A stretch of 64,000 nucleotides of DNA from Serratia proteamaculans_D (lineage in GTDB: Bacteria > Pseudomonadota > Gammaproteobacteria > Enterobacterales > Enterobacteriaceae): NCBI RefSeq assembly GCF_049959315.1, contig NZ_CP188201.1; one strand, given 5' to 3'. The notes below the pieces were generated by a model that saw nothing but the letters and a program-made list of their open reading frames with translations, was not told the origin of the DNA and searched no databases. The translations under genes were made by a program, and so were the position numbers. Below, one piece after another: positions 1-10,267 of this stretch (position 1 is its first letter; each line of letters starts with the position of its first letter).

Positions 1-26
1 GCCAGTACAGCTTCACCGTAAACTAA
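1..26 (+). CDS. copC: CopC/YobA, last residues only (partial)
   Basis: Reading from base 3, the window opens with codons for QYSFTVN followed by TAA at 24-26. This matches the way the periplasmic copper-binding protein CopC (YobA in E. coli) ends, as I recall it. The gene directly after it is copD, which is the usual partner. Only seven codons are visible, so the call rests mostly on context. Confidence 0.7.
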
Positions 27-29
27 CTT

Positions 30-911
30 ATGAGTCTGGCGACCCTGTTTGTCCTGTGTCGCTTTGTGCACTTTGCGGCGGTGATGCTGATGTTTGGCTC
101 CAGCCTGTTCACCGCCTTATTGTCGCCACAGCGCCTTTCCCCGTATCTCACCCGTGATGTGCGTCCTTTGCTGGTCTCCTGTACCTGGCTTGCCGGGCTT
201 TCTGCCGTGGCGCTGCTGGCTATTCAGGCAGGACAGATGGGCGACGGCTGGGCTGACACCTGGCGACTGGACGTGTGGTGGGCGGTACTGGGCACCACCT
301 TCGGTGAAGTCTGGCGCTGGCACCTTGGCATTTCATTATTGGCGTTGCTGAGCCTGTGGCTGGCAGAACCGCGCCGCACGCAGATTTTGGCACTGCTTTC
401 CACATTGTTGCTGGTCAGCATGGCATTTATTGGCCATGCGGCGATGCATGATGGAGCACTCGGCGTAGCGCATCGTTTTAACCACGCACTGCATTTATTG
501 GCAGCCGGTTACTGGTTTGGCAGCCTGCTGCCGTTGCTGGTTTGCCTGCGTTATCTGGCGAAACCACAAATCCGCAGCGAGGCGGTCACCACGCTGATAC
601 GCTTTTCGCGTTGGGGCCACCTGGCGGTAGCGCTGGTGTTGTTGACCGGCGTGATCAACAGTTTGATTATTCTCGGTAGCTGGCCGCTGGACGTTGATTC
701 ACCTTACCAGCGCCTGCTGCTGTTCAAAACCGCACTGGTGGCGCTGATGGTGATGGTGGCGTTGGCCAACCGTTACGTCATCGTCCCGGCGATGAGGAGT
801 ATGCCGCAGTTGGCCCAGCGCGGGCTGGTGCTGGCCTGCTGGATTGAAGCGGGGTTGGGCGCGGGCGTGCTGCTGCTGGTCAGTTTATTTGCAACTTATG
901 CGCCGGTGTAA
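30..911 (+). CDS. copD: Copper homeostasis inner-membrane protein CopD (YebZ)
   Basis: Polytopic inner-membrane protein of 293 residues with about eight hydrophobic segments spread over its whole length, as in the CopD/PcoD family. Histidines in and near the membrane segments (CRFVHFA near residue 12, GHAAMHDG near 135, HRFNHALHLL near 150) fit copper handling. It starts three bases after the copC stop and has no convincing Shine-Dalgarno of its own, so translation is probably coupled. yebY follows, giving the enterobacterial order copC-copD-yebY. CopC and CopD are thought to move copper from periplasm to cytoplasm; that role is family knowledge and is not shown by the sequence alone. Confidence 0.93.
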   Translation: MSLATLFVLCRFVHFAAVMLMFGSSLFTALLSPQRLSPYLTRDVRPLLVSCTWLAGLSAVALLAIQAGQMGDGWADTWRLDVWWAVLGTTFGEVWRWHLGISLLALLSLWLAEPRRTQILALLSTLLLVSMAFIGHAAMHDGALGVAHRFNHALHLLAAGYWFGSLLPLLVCLRYLAKPQIRSEAVTTLIRFSRWGHLAVALVLLTGVINSLIILGSWPLDVDSPYQRLLLFKTALVALMVMVALANRYVIVPAMRSMPQLAQRGLVLACWIEAGLGAGVLLLVSLFATYAPV

Positions 912-980
912 CATTGCGGCTTGCCGGATGCCCCCAAACTGCGGGAAAATTGAATCAAATAGCAACCTTAAGGCCACAAC

Positions 981-1322
981 ATGAAATCGGCATTACTTGG
1001 CATAACGCTGCTGGCAACCGCGACCGGTGCGCTGGCGGCAGATCAACTGGTGAACATCACCAAGCTGGAATACGGCAAACAATGGGCGTTCACCAAAGAA
1101 GAGGTGACGTTGCAGTGCCGCAGCGGCGGTGCACTGTTCGTACTCAACAACAGCACGTTGATGCAGTATCCGCTCAACGAAGCCGCAGAAGCGCAGGTGA
1201 AAGCCGGGCAGCAGCGCGCCCAGCCGCTGGACGTGATCCTGCTGGATGACGCTGCTAATCCCGGTCATAAAATGAGTGTTGAGCCGTACCGCGAACGCGC
1301 CGAAAAGCTGTGCGCGAACTAA
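981..1322 (+). CDS. yebY: YebY family exported protein (DUF2511)
   Basis: Small exported protein of 113 residues. The N-terminus MKSALLGITLLATATGALA is a typical Sec signal peptide with cleavage expected after ALA near residue 19. The mature part carries two cysteines (LQCRSGG near residue 46 and KLCAN at the C-terminus) that could form a disulfide. It lies 69 bases after copD and is the usual third member of the copC-copD-yebY group, so a role linked to periplasmic copper is inferred. The molecular function is not established to my knowledge. Confidence 0.88.
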   Translation: MKSALLGITLLATATGALAADQLVNITKLEYGKQWAFTKEEVTLQCRSGGALFVLNNSTLMQYPLNEAAEAQVKAGQQRAQPLDVILLDDAANPGHKMSVEPYRERAEKLCAN

Positions 1323-1453
1323 TGGCTTATCCCACAATGGCTTAGCTTGGGGGAACCGGTGATGGAAAGTTACGCTGAATTAATTTCTTCATGAAACTAT
1401 CACTCGCCGTGTGGCTGGCTGGCAAAAATAGCGCGGTAAGCTACTCTTAAAGT

Positions 1454-1559
1454 GCACGGCTGAACAAGCTTTGCACAAAATGCCAACTTTTAGCGCACGG
1501 CTCTCTCCCAAGAGCCATTTCCCTAGACCGAATATAGGAATCGTATTCGGTCTTTTTTT
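1454..1559 (+). ncRNA. sdsR: SdsR (RyeB) Hfq-dependent small RNA
   Basis: The segment from about 1480 to 1559 closely matches the conserved 3' part of SdsR as I recall it, including the TGCCAACTTTTAGCGCACGG stretch, the CGGCTCTC...GAGCC stem-loop and a terminal hairpin (GACCGAATA...TATTCGGTC) followed by a T-run. The position just downstream of yebY is the same as in E. coli. A CTACTCTT element at 1441-1448 resembles the extended -10 of RpoS promoters, placing the start near 1454. In other enterobacteria SdsR is made in stationary phase and represses targets such as outer-membrane protein and mismatch-repair mRNAs. Its antisense partner RyeA (SraC) would be read from the minus strand here but cannot be delimited from sequence alone. 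Confidence 0.92.
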
Positions 1560-1727
1560 GTGTGCTTGATTTTAAAGGTAAAAATCAATCCTCTCGAATT
1601 TTGATATTCGGTCTTTTACAGCATCACGAACTTTTCCCTCCAGTATCAAGGTCTTTATCCGTCATTTTCCGGACTGATGCCCCAGCAGCTTCCTCGCAAA
1701 ATTCTTTCTTTTTTCCTTCACGTACAA

Positions 1728-1941
1728 CTACTCGTTCAGGCTTCTAATCTCATGAAGTATCGGCGGACCATCCTCAAATTCAATCCCAACTGTTTTTTTG
1801 CTGCGACGGATAAAAATTCCATGTCGAGTGGAATAAATATCGTATGGCTTTAAACCAGATGGATGTTACAACTTCACCAGATGTTGGATGGCCTGTATCA
1901 CTATAAAAGAGAACACGTCCGTGGTTAAGACTTTCGGACAT
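1728..1941 (-). pseudogene. Small ORF of about 70 codons broken by one extra A
   Basis: On the minus strand an ATG at 1941 opens a frame beginning MSESLNHGRVLFYSDTGHPT. It runs normally to a TGGTTTAAAG stretch near 1848 and then leaves frame, ending after 53 residues. Removing one A from TTTAAAG restores a frame continuing PYDIYSTRHGIFIRR and ending EIRSLNE with TAG at 1728. The span of 214 bases is one more than 71 codons, as expected for a single-base insertion. I do not recognise the family. It sits at the edge of the AT-rich polysaccharide region and has only a weak ribosome site. Sequencing error or genuine decay are both possible. Confidence 0.45.
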
Positions 1942-1969
1942 TTTCTATCTATATGCTTATTTCCAAAGT

Positions 1970-3427
1970 CTAATAGTACAACCCTGCATTACGCATGATG
2001 TCGCCAGTTTTTATTATTATACAATTATCACATTTGTCATTATCGATGATGGCATTGTTCTGATTCACATTGAACTGTAATCCTTTGGTTTTTTTAATGG
2101 AAAGGGCCATTCCTGCTGGCGACCATGTGGTTGCTAATGATATATTTCCAAATTCGTCATATCGTTGAATTTTTGTAAAAATATTAAATGCAGGGTTTTT
2201 TATGTCAAAGAAAACGTCACCTTTGAAGTCCTTTGCGATTTTTGATGAAATTTCTTGAGATAATGCCTGGTATTCACCTTGCTGCTGTCTGACAAAACCA
2301 CTATATAAATTATTCTGGGTTATGAGCAATATCATAGTGATTATTGCTGCCGGAATCACGTGTTCTCTTGATTTAAATATGTACCCTATAATGTATAAAA
2401 GACCCAGGCAGAAGTATGTTGTCAGTATCAGTTCTACGCCAATTAAACCTCTAAACGCAGCCCAGTTTTCAGATACGAGAAGATTAGATGAATAGCTTCC
2501 AACGATAAGAATTAATGACAGTAATACTTTCTTGTACCCATCTGATGATTTTGAAGTTAAATACATAGAGAAAGCGACTATTAATGTGCTGAAAAGTGTA
2601 TACCATAGCGATGGTTTGATATTGTAATTATTCAGCGCATTAACTAAGGCCTCTGTAAGAAACCAGTGTATTTTTCCTGTTACATCATGGGTGAATGAGG
2701 CTCTGGCCAACGTTTCTCCGTACACGACCGCAGGTAAAACCTTGGCCATGAGGTACGCTGATATCATTCCAATAATGACAATCATTGCAGAGGTGAGAAT
2801 CTTCCTATAGCTGATGCTCCTCTCTGTAATACAATTATCCAAGAAGACAAAAAAGAGAAAGGTAAGCCCGGCAGGTTGATAAATAGAAAATGAAAACACG
2901 ATTAATGTTATGGAAAGAATTAAACGGAAAAATATGCTGTTTACTTTTGTTGTTGTAAGTATTTGATAGGAAAATAGAGCGGCTATCATGGCTAAAATAA
3001 AAGGAAAACACGTTGCCCACGCAGTAAATACAAGAATCGCAGGGTTAAATGATAAAAAAATAGGTAAATAAAATGCTACGGTTTTACTCTTTGTAATCCC
3101 CCTGTTTACTATAAAGGAATGAATTAATGAACAGTAAATGAAAACCGTTACAATGGTAAATGCTCTAACGTAAGAGAAATCCTGTATATTGTGCACTAAA
3201 CCTTGGTAAATGAATCTGAAAACAGCATAACTAGGCCTTCCTGATAAAACATCCCACTGAAAGGTACTTCCTTCTCCCGATAGAGAATAATATAGTGTAG
3301 TGTAGTCATCCATAAATGCATAATGACTAAATATAATGGGAGAGAAACCGATTAATATGATTAAGGCATAAATTAAATAAGTGTTATTGCCTAAGGTTTC
3401 TGATGGGGTTCTGTTTTGTTCTTTCAA
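1970..3427 (-). CDS. Gtr-type membrane glycosyltransferase (serotype-specific, GT-C fold)
   Basis: Integral membrane protein of 485 residues with about ten or eleven hydrophobic helices and a soluble C-terminal tail. An acidic pair in the first periplasmic loop (FMDDYTTLYYS near residue 39) is typical of GT-C enzymes that use lipid-linked sugars. It is the third gene of a gtrA-gtrB-x operon and begins 26 bases after gtrB ends. In such operons the third gene is the variable enzyme that transfers the sugar from undecaprenyl phosphate to O-antigen in the periplasm, so the exact product cannot be read off. The start is a TTG at 3427 preceded by AGGGA at good spacing. Base composition is AT-rich, unlike flanking core genes, which suggests transfer. 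Confidence 0.75.
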   Translation of the reverse strand: MKEQNRTPSETLGNNTYLIYALIILIGFSPIIFSHYAFMDDYTTLYYSLSGEGSTFQWDVLSGRPSYAVFRFIYQGLVHNIQDFSYVRAFTIVTVFIYCSLIHSFIVNRGITKSKTVAFYLPIFLSFNPAILVFTAWATCFPFILAMIAALFSYQILTTTKVNSIFFRLILSITLIVFSFSIYQPAGLTFLFFVFLDNCITERSISYRKILTSAMIVIIGMISAYLMAKVLPAVVYGETLARASFTHDVTGKIHWFLTEALVNALNNYNIKPSLWYTLFSTLIVAFSMYLTSKSSDGYKKVLLSLILIVGSYSSNLLVSENWAAFRGLIGVELILTTYFCLGLLYIIGYIFKSREHVIPAAIITMILLITQNNLYSGFVRQQQGEYQALSQEISSKIAKDFKGDVFFDIKNPAFNIFTKIQRYDEFGNISLATTWSPAGMALSIKKTKGLQFNVNQNNAIIDNDKCDNCIIIKTGDIMRNAGLYY

Positions 3428-3453
3428 TTTATTTCCCTTTTATTTTTTTTAAA

Positions 3454-4416
3454 TTAATCTTTGAAAGTATTTTCTTCAATGGAAAATTTTGGTCTATTTT
3501 TACTTTCCATATAAATTTTACCTATGTACTCACCAATAATTCCCAGGGAAAGCATCTGGACACCGCCAAGGAAGAAAATAGCAATCATGACAGATGTCCA
3601 ACCTGCTACGGTATTCCCTTGTATTTTATCAATTACTGCATAGATCGCTGCTATTGAAGATAATAAGCATGTAACAATCCCTGCCACAGCAATCATGCGC
3701 AATGGGGTAATTGTAAGAGATGTTATCCCCTCCAACGCTAAGGAAATCATCTTTTTTAAAGGATATTTTGATTCTCCTGCAACTCTCTCTTCTCTGCAAT
3801 AATAGACCTTGGTGGATTTATATCCCAACAAAGGGATCATTCCTCTTAAATATATGTTTTGTTCTTTGAATTTATTTAATGCATTTAACGCAGTACGGCT
3901 TAAAAGCCTGAAATCGGCATGGTTGGGGACTTGGTTAACACCTAATTTAGCCATTAATGAATAAAATTTATTAGCCGTCGTTCTTTTGAATGCTGAATCA
4001 CTGTCTCTATTATTTCGCACTCCATACACAATTTCAAAGCCTTCATTGTATTTATCAACCATTGTCTCTATACAACCAATATCATCTTGTAAGTCTGCAT
4101 CAATACTTACAGTGATGTCTGTATCTGTATTTGATAACCCTGCCATCAGAGCTATCTGGTGTCCACGGTTTCTTGATAGTTTAAGACCTCGAACGGAAGA
4201 GCTTTTTATTGATGCAGACTTAATTTGTTCCCAGGTATTATCTTTACTACCATCATCTACAAAAAAAATATAACTATTGTCGCTGATCTTTCCTTTAGAG
4301 ATAAGGGAGGACAACACTTTAGTGAGTCCATCCAGACAATAGGGAAAAGCAGATTTTTCATTGTAGCATGGTACGACAATTGCTAACGATGGTGTCTTGG
4401 ATATTATAATGTCCAT
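3454..4416 (-). CDS. gtrB: GtrB-like bactoprenol glucosyl transferase
   Basis: Glycosyltransferase family 2 protein of about 320 residues. The N-terminal GT-A domain shows VVPCYNEK, VDDGSKDNT and IDADLQDD, the nucleotide-sugar and metal-binding motifs of dolichol-phosphate-type transferases. Two hydrophobic C-terminal helices (around residues 225-300) anchor it in the inner membrane. The family transfers a sugar from a UDP-sugar to undecaprenyl phosphate on the cytoplasmic face. I place the start at the ATG at 4416, which has AGGA five to six bases upstream. An in-frame ATG at 4443 overlaps the end of gtrA and is the alternative. It lies between gtrA and the third gtr gene in one operon. Confidence 0.88.
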   Translation of the reverse strand: MDIIISKTPSLAIVVPCYNEKSAFPYCLDGLTKVLSSLISKGKISDNSYIFFVDDGSKDNTWEQIKSASIKSSSVRGLKLSRNRGHQIALMAGLSNTDTDITVSIDADLQDDIGCIETMVDKYNEGFEIVYGVRNNRDSDSAFKRTTANKFYSLMAKLGVNQVPNHADFRLLSRTALNALNKFKEQNIYLRGMIPLLGYKSTKVYYCREERVAGESKYPLKKMISLALEGITSLTITPLRMIAVAGIVTCLLSSIAAIYAVIDKIQGNTVAGWTSVMIAIFFLGGVQMLSLGIIGEYIGKIYMESKNRPKFSIEENTFKD

Positions 4417-4427
4417 ATTAATCCTGT

Positions 4428-4814
4428 TTATTTCATTGACCAATATTTATTTAAAATAAAGCCAGTTGCTGTGTAAAAAAACATACCTAAAATTTGTGCT
4501 GTATAAATTTTATCAGGCATTACCATGAAAGATAACTTCATTGCTACCAAATTGAAAATGTAACAAATAGCACATGTTGATATAAATTTTATGAATCTCA
4601 GCGAACTCAGCGAAGCTGAAAAAGTAAACTTTGCATTCATAACAAAGCTGAAGAAAACACCTACAATATAACCAGAAGCATTGGAGGGGTAGATGCCTAC
4701 GCCGATCTTCATCAGGGCAAAGATGACTGCGGCCGTTACAGCTGTGTTTGACAAGCCAACAAAAACATACTTAAGCGCTTGTGTTCTAGTCTCACTAAGC
4801 ACTAAGGCCTCCAT
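4428..4814 (-). CDS. gtrA: GtrA-like flippase
   Basis: Small membrane protein of 128 residues with four hydrophobic helices, the size and layout of the GtrA/DPMS family. The motifs KYVFVGLSNTAVTA near residue 15 and a C-terminal FILNKYWSMK are typical. GtrA is proposed to flip undecaprenyl-phosphate-linked sugar across the inner membrane for the downstream glycosyltransferase. It is the first gene of the gtr operon. The 110 bases upstream are very AT-rich and would hold the promoter. There is no cluster of GATC sites there like the Dam/OxyR switch of some Salmonella gtr operons. Confidence 0.87.
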   Translation of the reverse strand: MEALVLSETRTQALKYVFVGLSNTAVTAAVIFALMKIGVGIYPSNASGYIVGVFFSFVMNAKFTFSASLSSLRFIKFISTCAICYIFNLVAMKLSFMVMPDKIYTAQILGMFFYTATGFILNKYWSMK

Positions 4815-5396
4815 TTAATGTGTTGATTTTTAATGGTTTAATTGCATTTGTGAACTGTTGGTTATAAAAGCTTATGGGAATTATCCATAAAATTTATGTG
4901 GCATTATAGCATTTAGAGTCAGATGAAAAAACTCATGAATTAAAGTTATTATTTTAATTTTGATGAAGCTGATATGGTTTACTGACATAACCACAACGGC
5001 AGTTATAAAGTCTACCAGGAGCTACTGTTTAGTGCGAAGGGGTTATACCCGAAAATCGCAACTAATACTGAGAAAATCCGGGGATTTAATGGTGACTGTT
5101 CAACGACATAAAAAATAAGAATATTTCACGTCAAAAATTCCCGGAATTTATCCGAAACTCATTGTAACTATATGAGAATTTTAGATAGTAAGTTAATCAT
5201 GATCTGTCATGTTTTTAATGGTGGTGTTTCCATTCATCTTGGATTATTTACACTAATTTCAATGACGATAAAGTAGTGTCTTCCATTTGGATTGCTTAAA
5301 GTAGAGATTGTTTTTACGAGAAATTTCATTATTCCATACATACCTCCTAATTCACGTTCCCCCCCAATTTTTCTTGTATGACGCATGCTCATACGT
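4815..5396. other. AT-rich spacer between gtr operon and glycerophosphotransferase-like gene
   Basis: About 580 bases with no gene I can support. The first 100 bases should carry the gtr promoter. A possible 50-codon minus-strand frame near 5234-5390 reads past the end of the neighbouring gene in another phase and has no recognisable content. A single GATC lies near 5201. Confidence 0.5.
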
Positions 5397-6989
<1,593 letters not shown>

Positions 6990-7365
6990 TCTATTCCCTT
7001 TTCACAATGACAATAATGTGTTACGGCGAGCAATATATCATAATATAAAATAAATGCAGAGATTTCAACGTCAATTAATCCACAAATTTAATTGTAAAAG
7101 AGAACATCTGTAAGTGATTATTTATGTCATCGAAATGATTGCTCAGTGAGCAATGTTGTCGGCGTCGGTACTTTGTTAGCTATTTTGGGTCGTAGATAAC
7201 ATTCGGTGCTAAAAATATTTACCTGTTTGCTAATTGTACAGGAGCATCAGCCGATACCCTTTGGTTATCGTCGAATTCTTGGTGTGAACAGGTGAGCACT
7301 TGATGGGATACGAGGCATTACTAAGAGCACCTTATGTTTGGGTGCTCTTAATTATCAATTAAAAA
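6990..7365. other. Spacer with a 17-bp palindrome
   Basis: No gene is supported here. A palindrome ATTGCTCAGTGAGCAAT, symmetric around its central base, lies at 7138-7154 and could be a regulator site. An inverted repeat of AAGAGCACC and GGTGCTCTT at 7323-7349 lies downstream of the DUF4136 gene and may act as its terminator, although neither strand shows a T-run. Confidence 0.45.
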
Positions 7366-7902
7366 TCAGTTGTTTGCCGGGCCAGCCTTAAAGGTGTAGG
7401 TGGCAAACAGCGCGGTTACCGCCTGCTGAATTTGGGTTTGGCTGGCCGGTGTACCGTCTGAGTTCAGCGTATTACTGGCGGTTCCACGCCAGACCAGCTG
7501 TTTTTTCTTGCTGTCCACCAGGTCAACCGTCAGGGTGCCTTCGGTATAGCTCCAAACGGTTTGATTATAACCGCCCCAGCCTGCATAACCTCGGCGGCCA
7601 ACCGGAACCGGGGCGTCATTCACCTGCACTTTGTTCTGTTTTATTGCGTTGCTGTACACCAACAGGTCCGGCGTTGCGCTGGCCTTATAACCGCGCTGTT
7701 CCATCTGTTGTTTAATTGCCGATTGAATGTACTTGCCTGTTAGCGTCTGGTATTGCCCGCTGGTCTCTGTGGCAAAGCCGTAGGTGTGATATTGGGTGAA
7801 GTTAGCGCTGTGATCATAATCACTGGTCACCTGCGGCTGGCTGGCACAGCCTGACAACAAAGTCATCGAACTCGCGATGAAAATATAAGGAAGTGAACGC
7901 AT
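7366..7902 (-). CDS. DUF4136-type outer lipoprotein
   Basis: Lipoprotein precursor of about 178 residues. The start chosen is the ATG at 7902 (MRSLPYIFIASSMTLLSGC), which gives a short signal with lipobox LSGC and has AAGGGG upstream; a longer frame to 7962 adds an unlikely extension. The mature part begins with a SDYDHSANFTQYHTYGF region and continues with a TLTVDLVDSKKKQLVWRGTA motif near the middle, the pattern of DUF4136 lipoproteins. Function is unknown. It lacks an Asp immediately after the lipid cysteine, so outer-membrane sorting by Lol is expected. Confidence 0.82.
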   Translation of the reverse strand: MRSLPYIFIASSMTLLSGCASQPQVTSDYDHSANFTQYHTYGFATETSGQYQTLTGKYIQSAIKQQMEQRGYKASATPDLLVYSNAIKQNKVQVNDAPVPVGRRGYAGWGGYNQTVWSYTEGTLTVDLVDSKKKQLVWRGTASNTLNSDGTPASQTQIQQAVTALFATYTFKAGPANN

Positions 7903-8067
7903 GGAAAACCCCTTCAGGATTATTGATTTCATAAAGTTAGACGCAGAAGCTGTGGTTGGCAAATGGCGACTGCACTCACTCTATTCAAAATTCAGAACAC
8001 GCCACTGGCCCCGACAGCCGTAGCTTTGTTACTATCACCGCACCTGAAGACTTGATGGTGCATTACA

Positions 8068-8418
8068 TTGAAAATCAAAGCGTTGTTATTTGTTGCCTTG
8101 GCCGGTCTGGCCGGCTGCAGCCAGGAGGGAGCGACAGTGAGTCAACCGGTGAATAAAGACGGAAACCATACGGAAGTGTTGCTGGTGAACAGCGCGCTGG
8201 TAAATTGTACGGGCGTTGCCCCAATGAAGTGCATGCAGGTGCGTCATTCCGCGCAAGAGCCGTGGGGATTGTTCTATACCGGGATTGAAGGTTTTACTTT
8301 TGAACCGGGCTACAACTACCGCCTGAAAGTGCAGGTGACGGAGGTGGAAAACCCACCGGCCGATGCTTCTTCACTGCGTTATACGTTGATTGAACAGCTG
8401 GAAAAGAATAAAGCCTAA
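8068..8418 (+). CDS. DUF4377 lipoprotein
   Basis: Small lipoprotein of 116 residues. The signal MKIKALLFVALAGLAGC ends in lipobox LAGC at residue 17. The mature domain contains VNCTG, MKCMQVR, IEGFTFEPGYNYRL and NPPADASS, typical of DUF4377 domains often found with heat-shock HslJ-like META proteins. Two conserved cysteines may pair. The start appears to be TTG at 8068, because no in-frame ATG or GTG fits the signal peptide. Cell-envelope location is inferred; function is unknown. Confidence 0.78.
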   Translation: MKIKALLFVALAGLAGCSQEGATVSQPVNKDGNHTEVLLVNSALVNCTGVAPMKCMQVRHSAQEPWGLFYTGIEGFTFEPGYNYRLKVQVTEVENPPADASSLRYTLIEQLEKNKA

Positions 8419-8635
8419 GTGGTTTTATCGGGCCGGGCGCACAACCGCCTGGCCTTGAAACTCCCCCAGGCCCCTCGCTCCTGCCCCCATGATCCTGCCG
8501 CGGTAACAAGATTTTCAACGGCACAACTGGTCTGTTCACTGCACTTGTTACGATTCTGCCACGCACCCAGCTTAAGTATATTGAGAAAATCAGGTATATT
8601 GTCCTTCGGTTTTTAGCTACCAAGAAAAAATTACT

Positions 8636-9835
8636 ATGATTATCAAACCTAAAATTCGTGGTTTTATCTGCACTACCGCTCATCCGGCAGGTTGTGAAGC
8701 CAATGTCCGTGAGCAAATTGCCTACGTTAAGTCACGTGGCGAACTGAAAAACGGCCCGAAAAAAGTGCTGGTGATCGGTGCTTCCACCGGTTACGGCCTG
8801 GCGTCACGTATCAATGCCGCATTCGGCAGCGGTGCAGCCACCATCGGCGTATTTTTTGAAAAGCCGGGCAGCGAAGCCAAAACCGGTTCTGCCGGCTGGT
8901 ACAACTCTGCTGGTTTTGACAAGGCAGCTAAAGAAGAAGGCCTGTACGCGAAAAGCGTTAACGGCGATGCGTTCTCCAACGAATGCCGCCAAACGGTTAT
9001 CGACCTGATCAAACAGGATCTGGGCCAGATTGACATGGTAGTTTACTCGCTGGCCTCGCCAGTGCGTAAAATGCCGGAAACCGGTGAAGTGGTGCGCTCT
9101 GCACTGAAACCTATCGGCGAACCGTACAAATCCGTGGCGCTCGATACCAACAAAGACGTGCTGGTTGAAGCCGTGGTTGAGCCGGCCAACGAGCAAGAAA
9201 TTGCTGATACCGTCAAAGTGATGGGCGGCCAGGACTGGCAGCTGTGGATGGACGCACTGGAAGAAGCCGGCGTGCTGGCGGACAACGTTCAGGCAGTGGC
9301 TTACTCCTACATCGGTACCGATCTGACCTGGCCAATCTACTGGCACGGTACGCTGGGCAAGGCAAAAGAAGATTTGGATCGCGCGGCTCTGGCTATCGAT
9401 CAGAAACTGAAGACCAAAGGCGGCGCGGCTTACGTTGCCGTGCTGAAGTCGGTAGTGACTCAGGCTTCCTCCGCCATTCCTGTAATGCCGTTGTATATCT
9501 CTATCGTCTTCAAAATCATGAAGGCGCAGGGGATCCACGAAGGTTGCATTGAGCAGATCCAGCGTCTGTTCGCCACCAAGCTGTACAGTGGCACGGCACC
9601 GGATACCGATGAGAAGCACCGTCTGCGTCTGGACGACTGGGAACTGCGCGATGACGTGCAGAACACCTGCCGTGAAATCTGGGCACAGATCAACGATAAC
9701 AACATCAATGAACTGACCGATTATCAGGGCTATAAGGCCGAGTTCCTGCGCCTGTTCGGTTTTGGTCTGCAAGGTGTTGATTACGAAGCCGACCTCAGCG
9801 GTGAAGTTAAGTTTGATGTGGTTGAGTTAGTCTAA
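8636..9835 (+). CDS. fabV: Trans-2-enoyl-ACP/CoA reductase FabV
   Basis: Enzyme of 399 residues, the normal FabV length. It reduces trans-2-enoyl-ACP with NADH in the last step of each fatty-acid elongation round and is known to be naturally resistant to triclosan. Visible features are the N-terminal IIKPKIRGFICTTAHPAGC, the nucleotide-binding VLVIGASTGYGLASR near residue 44, and the catalytic region SYIGTDLTWPIYWHGTLGKAK near residues 224-245 with the family Tyr-x8-Lys spacing. It is a single-gene unit closed by a strong terminator. It could replace or supplement FabI, which is not in the window. Confidence 0.96.
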   Translation: MIIKPKIRGFICTTAHPAGCEANVREQIAYVKSRGELKNGPKKVLVIGASTGYGLASRINAAFGSGAATIGVFFEKPGSEAKTGSAGWYNSAGFDKAAKEEGLYAKSVNGDAFSNECRQTVIDLIKQDLGQIDMVVYSLASPVRKMPETGEVVRSALKPIGEPYKSVALDTNKDVLVEAVVEPANEQEIADTVKVMGGQDWQLWMDALEEAGVLADNVQAVAYSYIGTDLTWPIYWHGTLGKAKEDLDRAALAIDQKLKTKGGAAYVAVLKSVVTQASSAIPVMPLYISIVFKIMKAQGIHEGCIEQIQRLFATKLYSGTAPDTDEKHRLRLDDWELRDDVQNTCREIWAQINDNNINELTDYQGYKAEFLRLFGFGLQGVDYEADLSGEVKFDVVELV

Positions 9836-9853
9836 ACCCATCGGGCAGTGAAA

Positions 9854-9882
9854 GAAGGCCGGGAGAAATCCTGGCCTTTTTT
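9854..9882 (+). terminator. Rho-independent terminator after fabV
   Basis: AAGGCCGGG and CCTGGCCTT form a hairpin with one mismatch, followed by a T-run, 18 bases after the fabV stop. Confidence 0.88.
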
Positions 9883-10267
9883 AGTTCTATTATTCGGTTT
9901 ATTCCTGGTCGAATTATTCTCCATCTTTTCGAAACATAATGCAGTTTGTCTCGGTGCACTCTACGGTAGAATTCGAATTAATAAACTAAAAAAAGTAATT
10001 TTTTATTTACTGCCATTAACCGTTAAGTTTATTTTAAAAGAGGACATACAGCTAATAAACTCTGGGTGGGTTACGGACATCAGATCGTTAAACGGCTAAG
10101 TATATTAATTAAACCTATTATTAATCTCAGTAATTTCTATTCTATTAATATTGGGTGTTTACCCGTTGACATGTATTTCATCTGAGTGCTGTTGATTAAA
10201 TGAACAATGGAACCCTCGTTAATTTAATTAGGGTAAGCCGCTTTGCGGGCTTTAATGGAGTGTATTA
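9883..10267. other. AT-rich spacer
   Basis: About 385 bases with no gene I trust. An 83-codon frame (9848-10099) runs through the fabV terminator and has no ribosome site, so it is ignored. A GC-rich imperfect hairpin at 10232-10253 (AAGCCGC / GCGGGCTT) lies just before the small exported-protein gene. Confidence 0.4.

Noticed and set aside
1562..1747. 61-codon plus-strand frame right after SdsR
   Set aside because: It follows a strong terminator, has no ribosome site, and overlaps the broken minus-strand ORF, which reads more like a protein.
4815..5230. Dam/OxyR phase-variation switch upstream of the gtr operon
   Set aside because: Some Salmonella gtr operons have clustered GATC sites in the promoter. 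Only one GATC, near 5201, is found here, far from gtrA.
9848..10099. 83-codon frame after fabV
   Set aside because: It starts inside the fabV terminator and has no Shine-Dalgarno; its hydrophobic look comes from AT-rich sequence.
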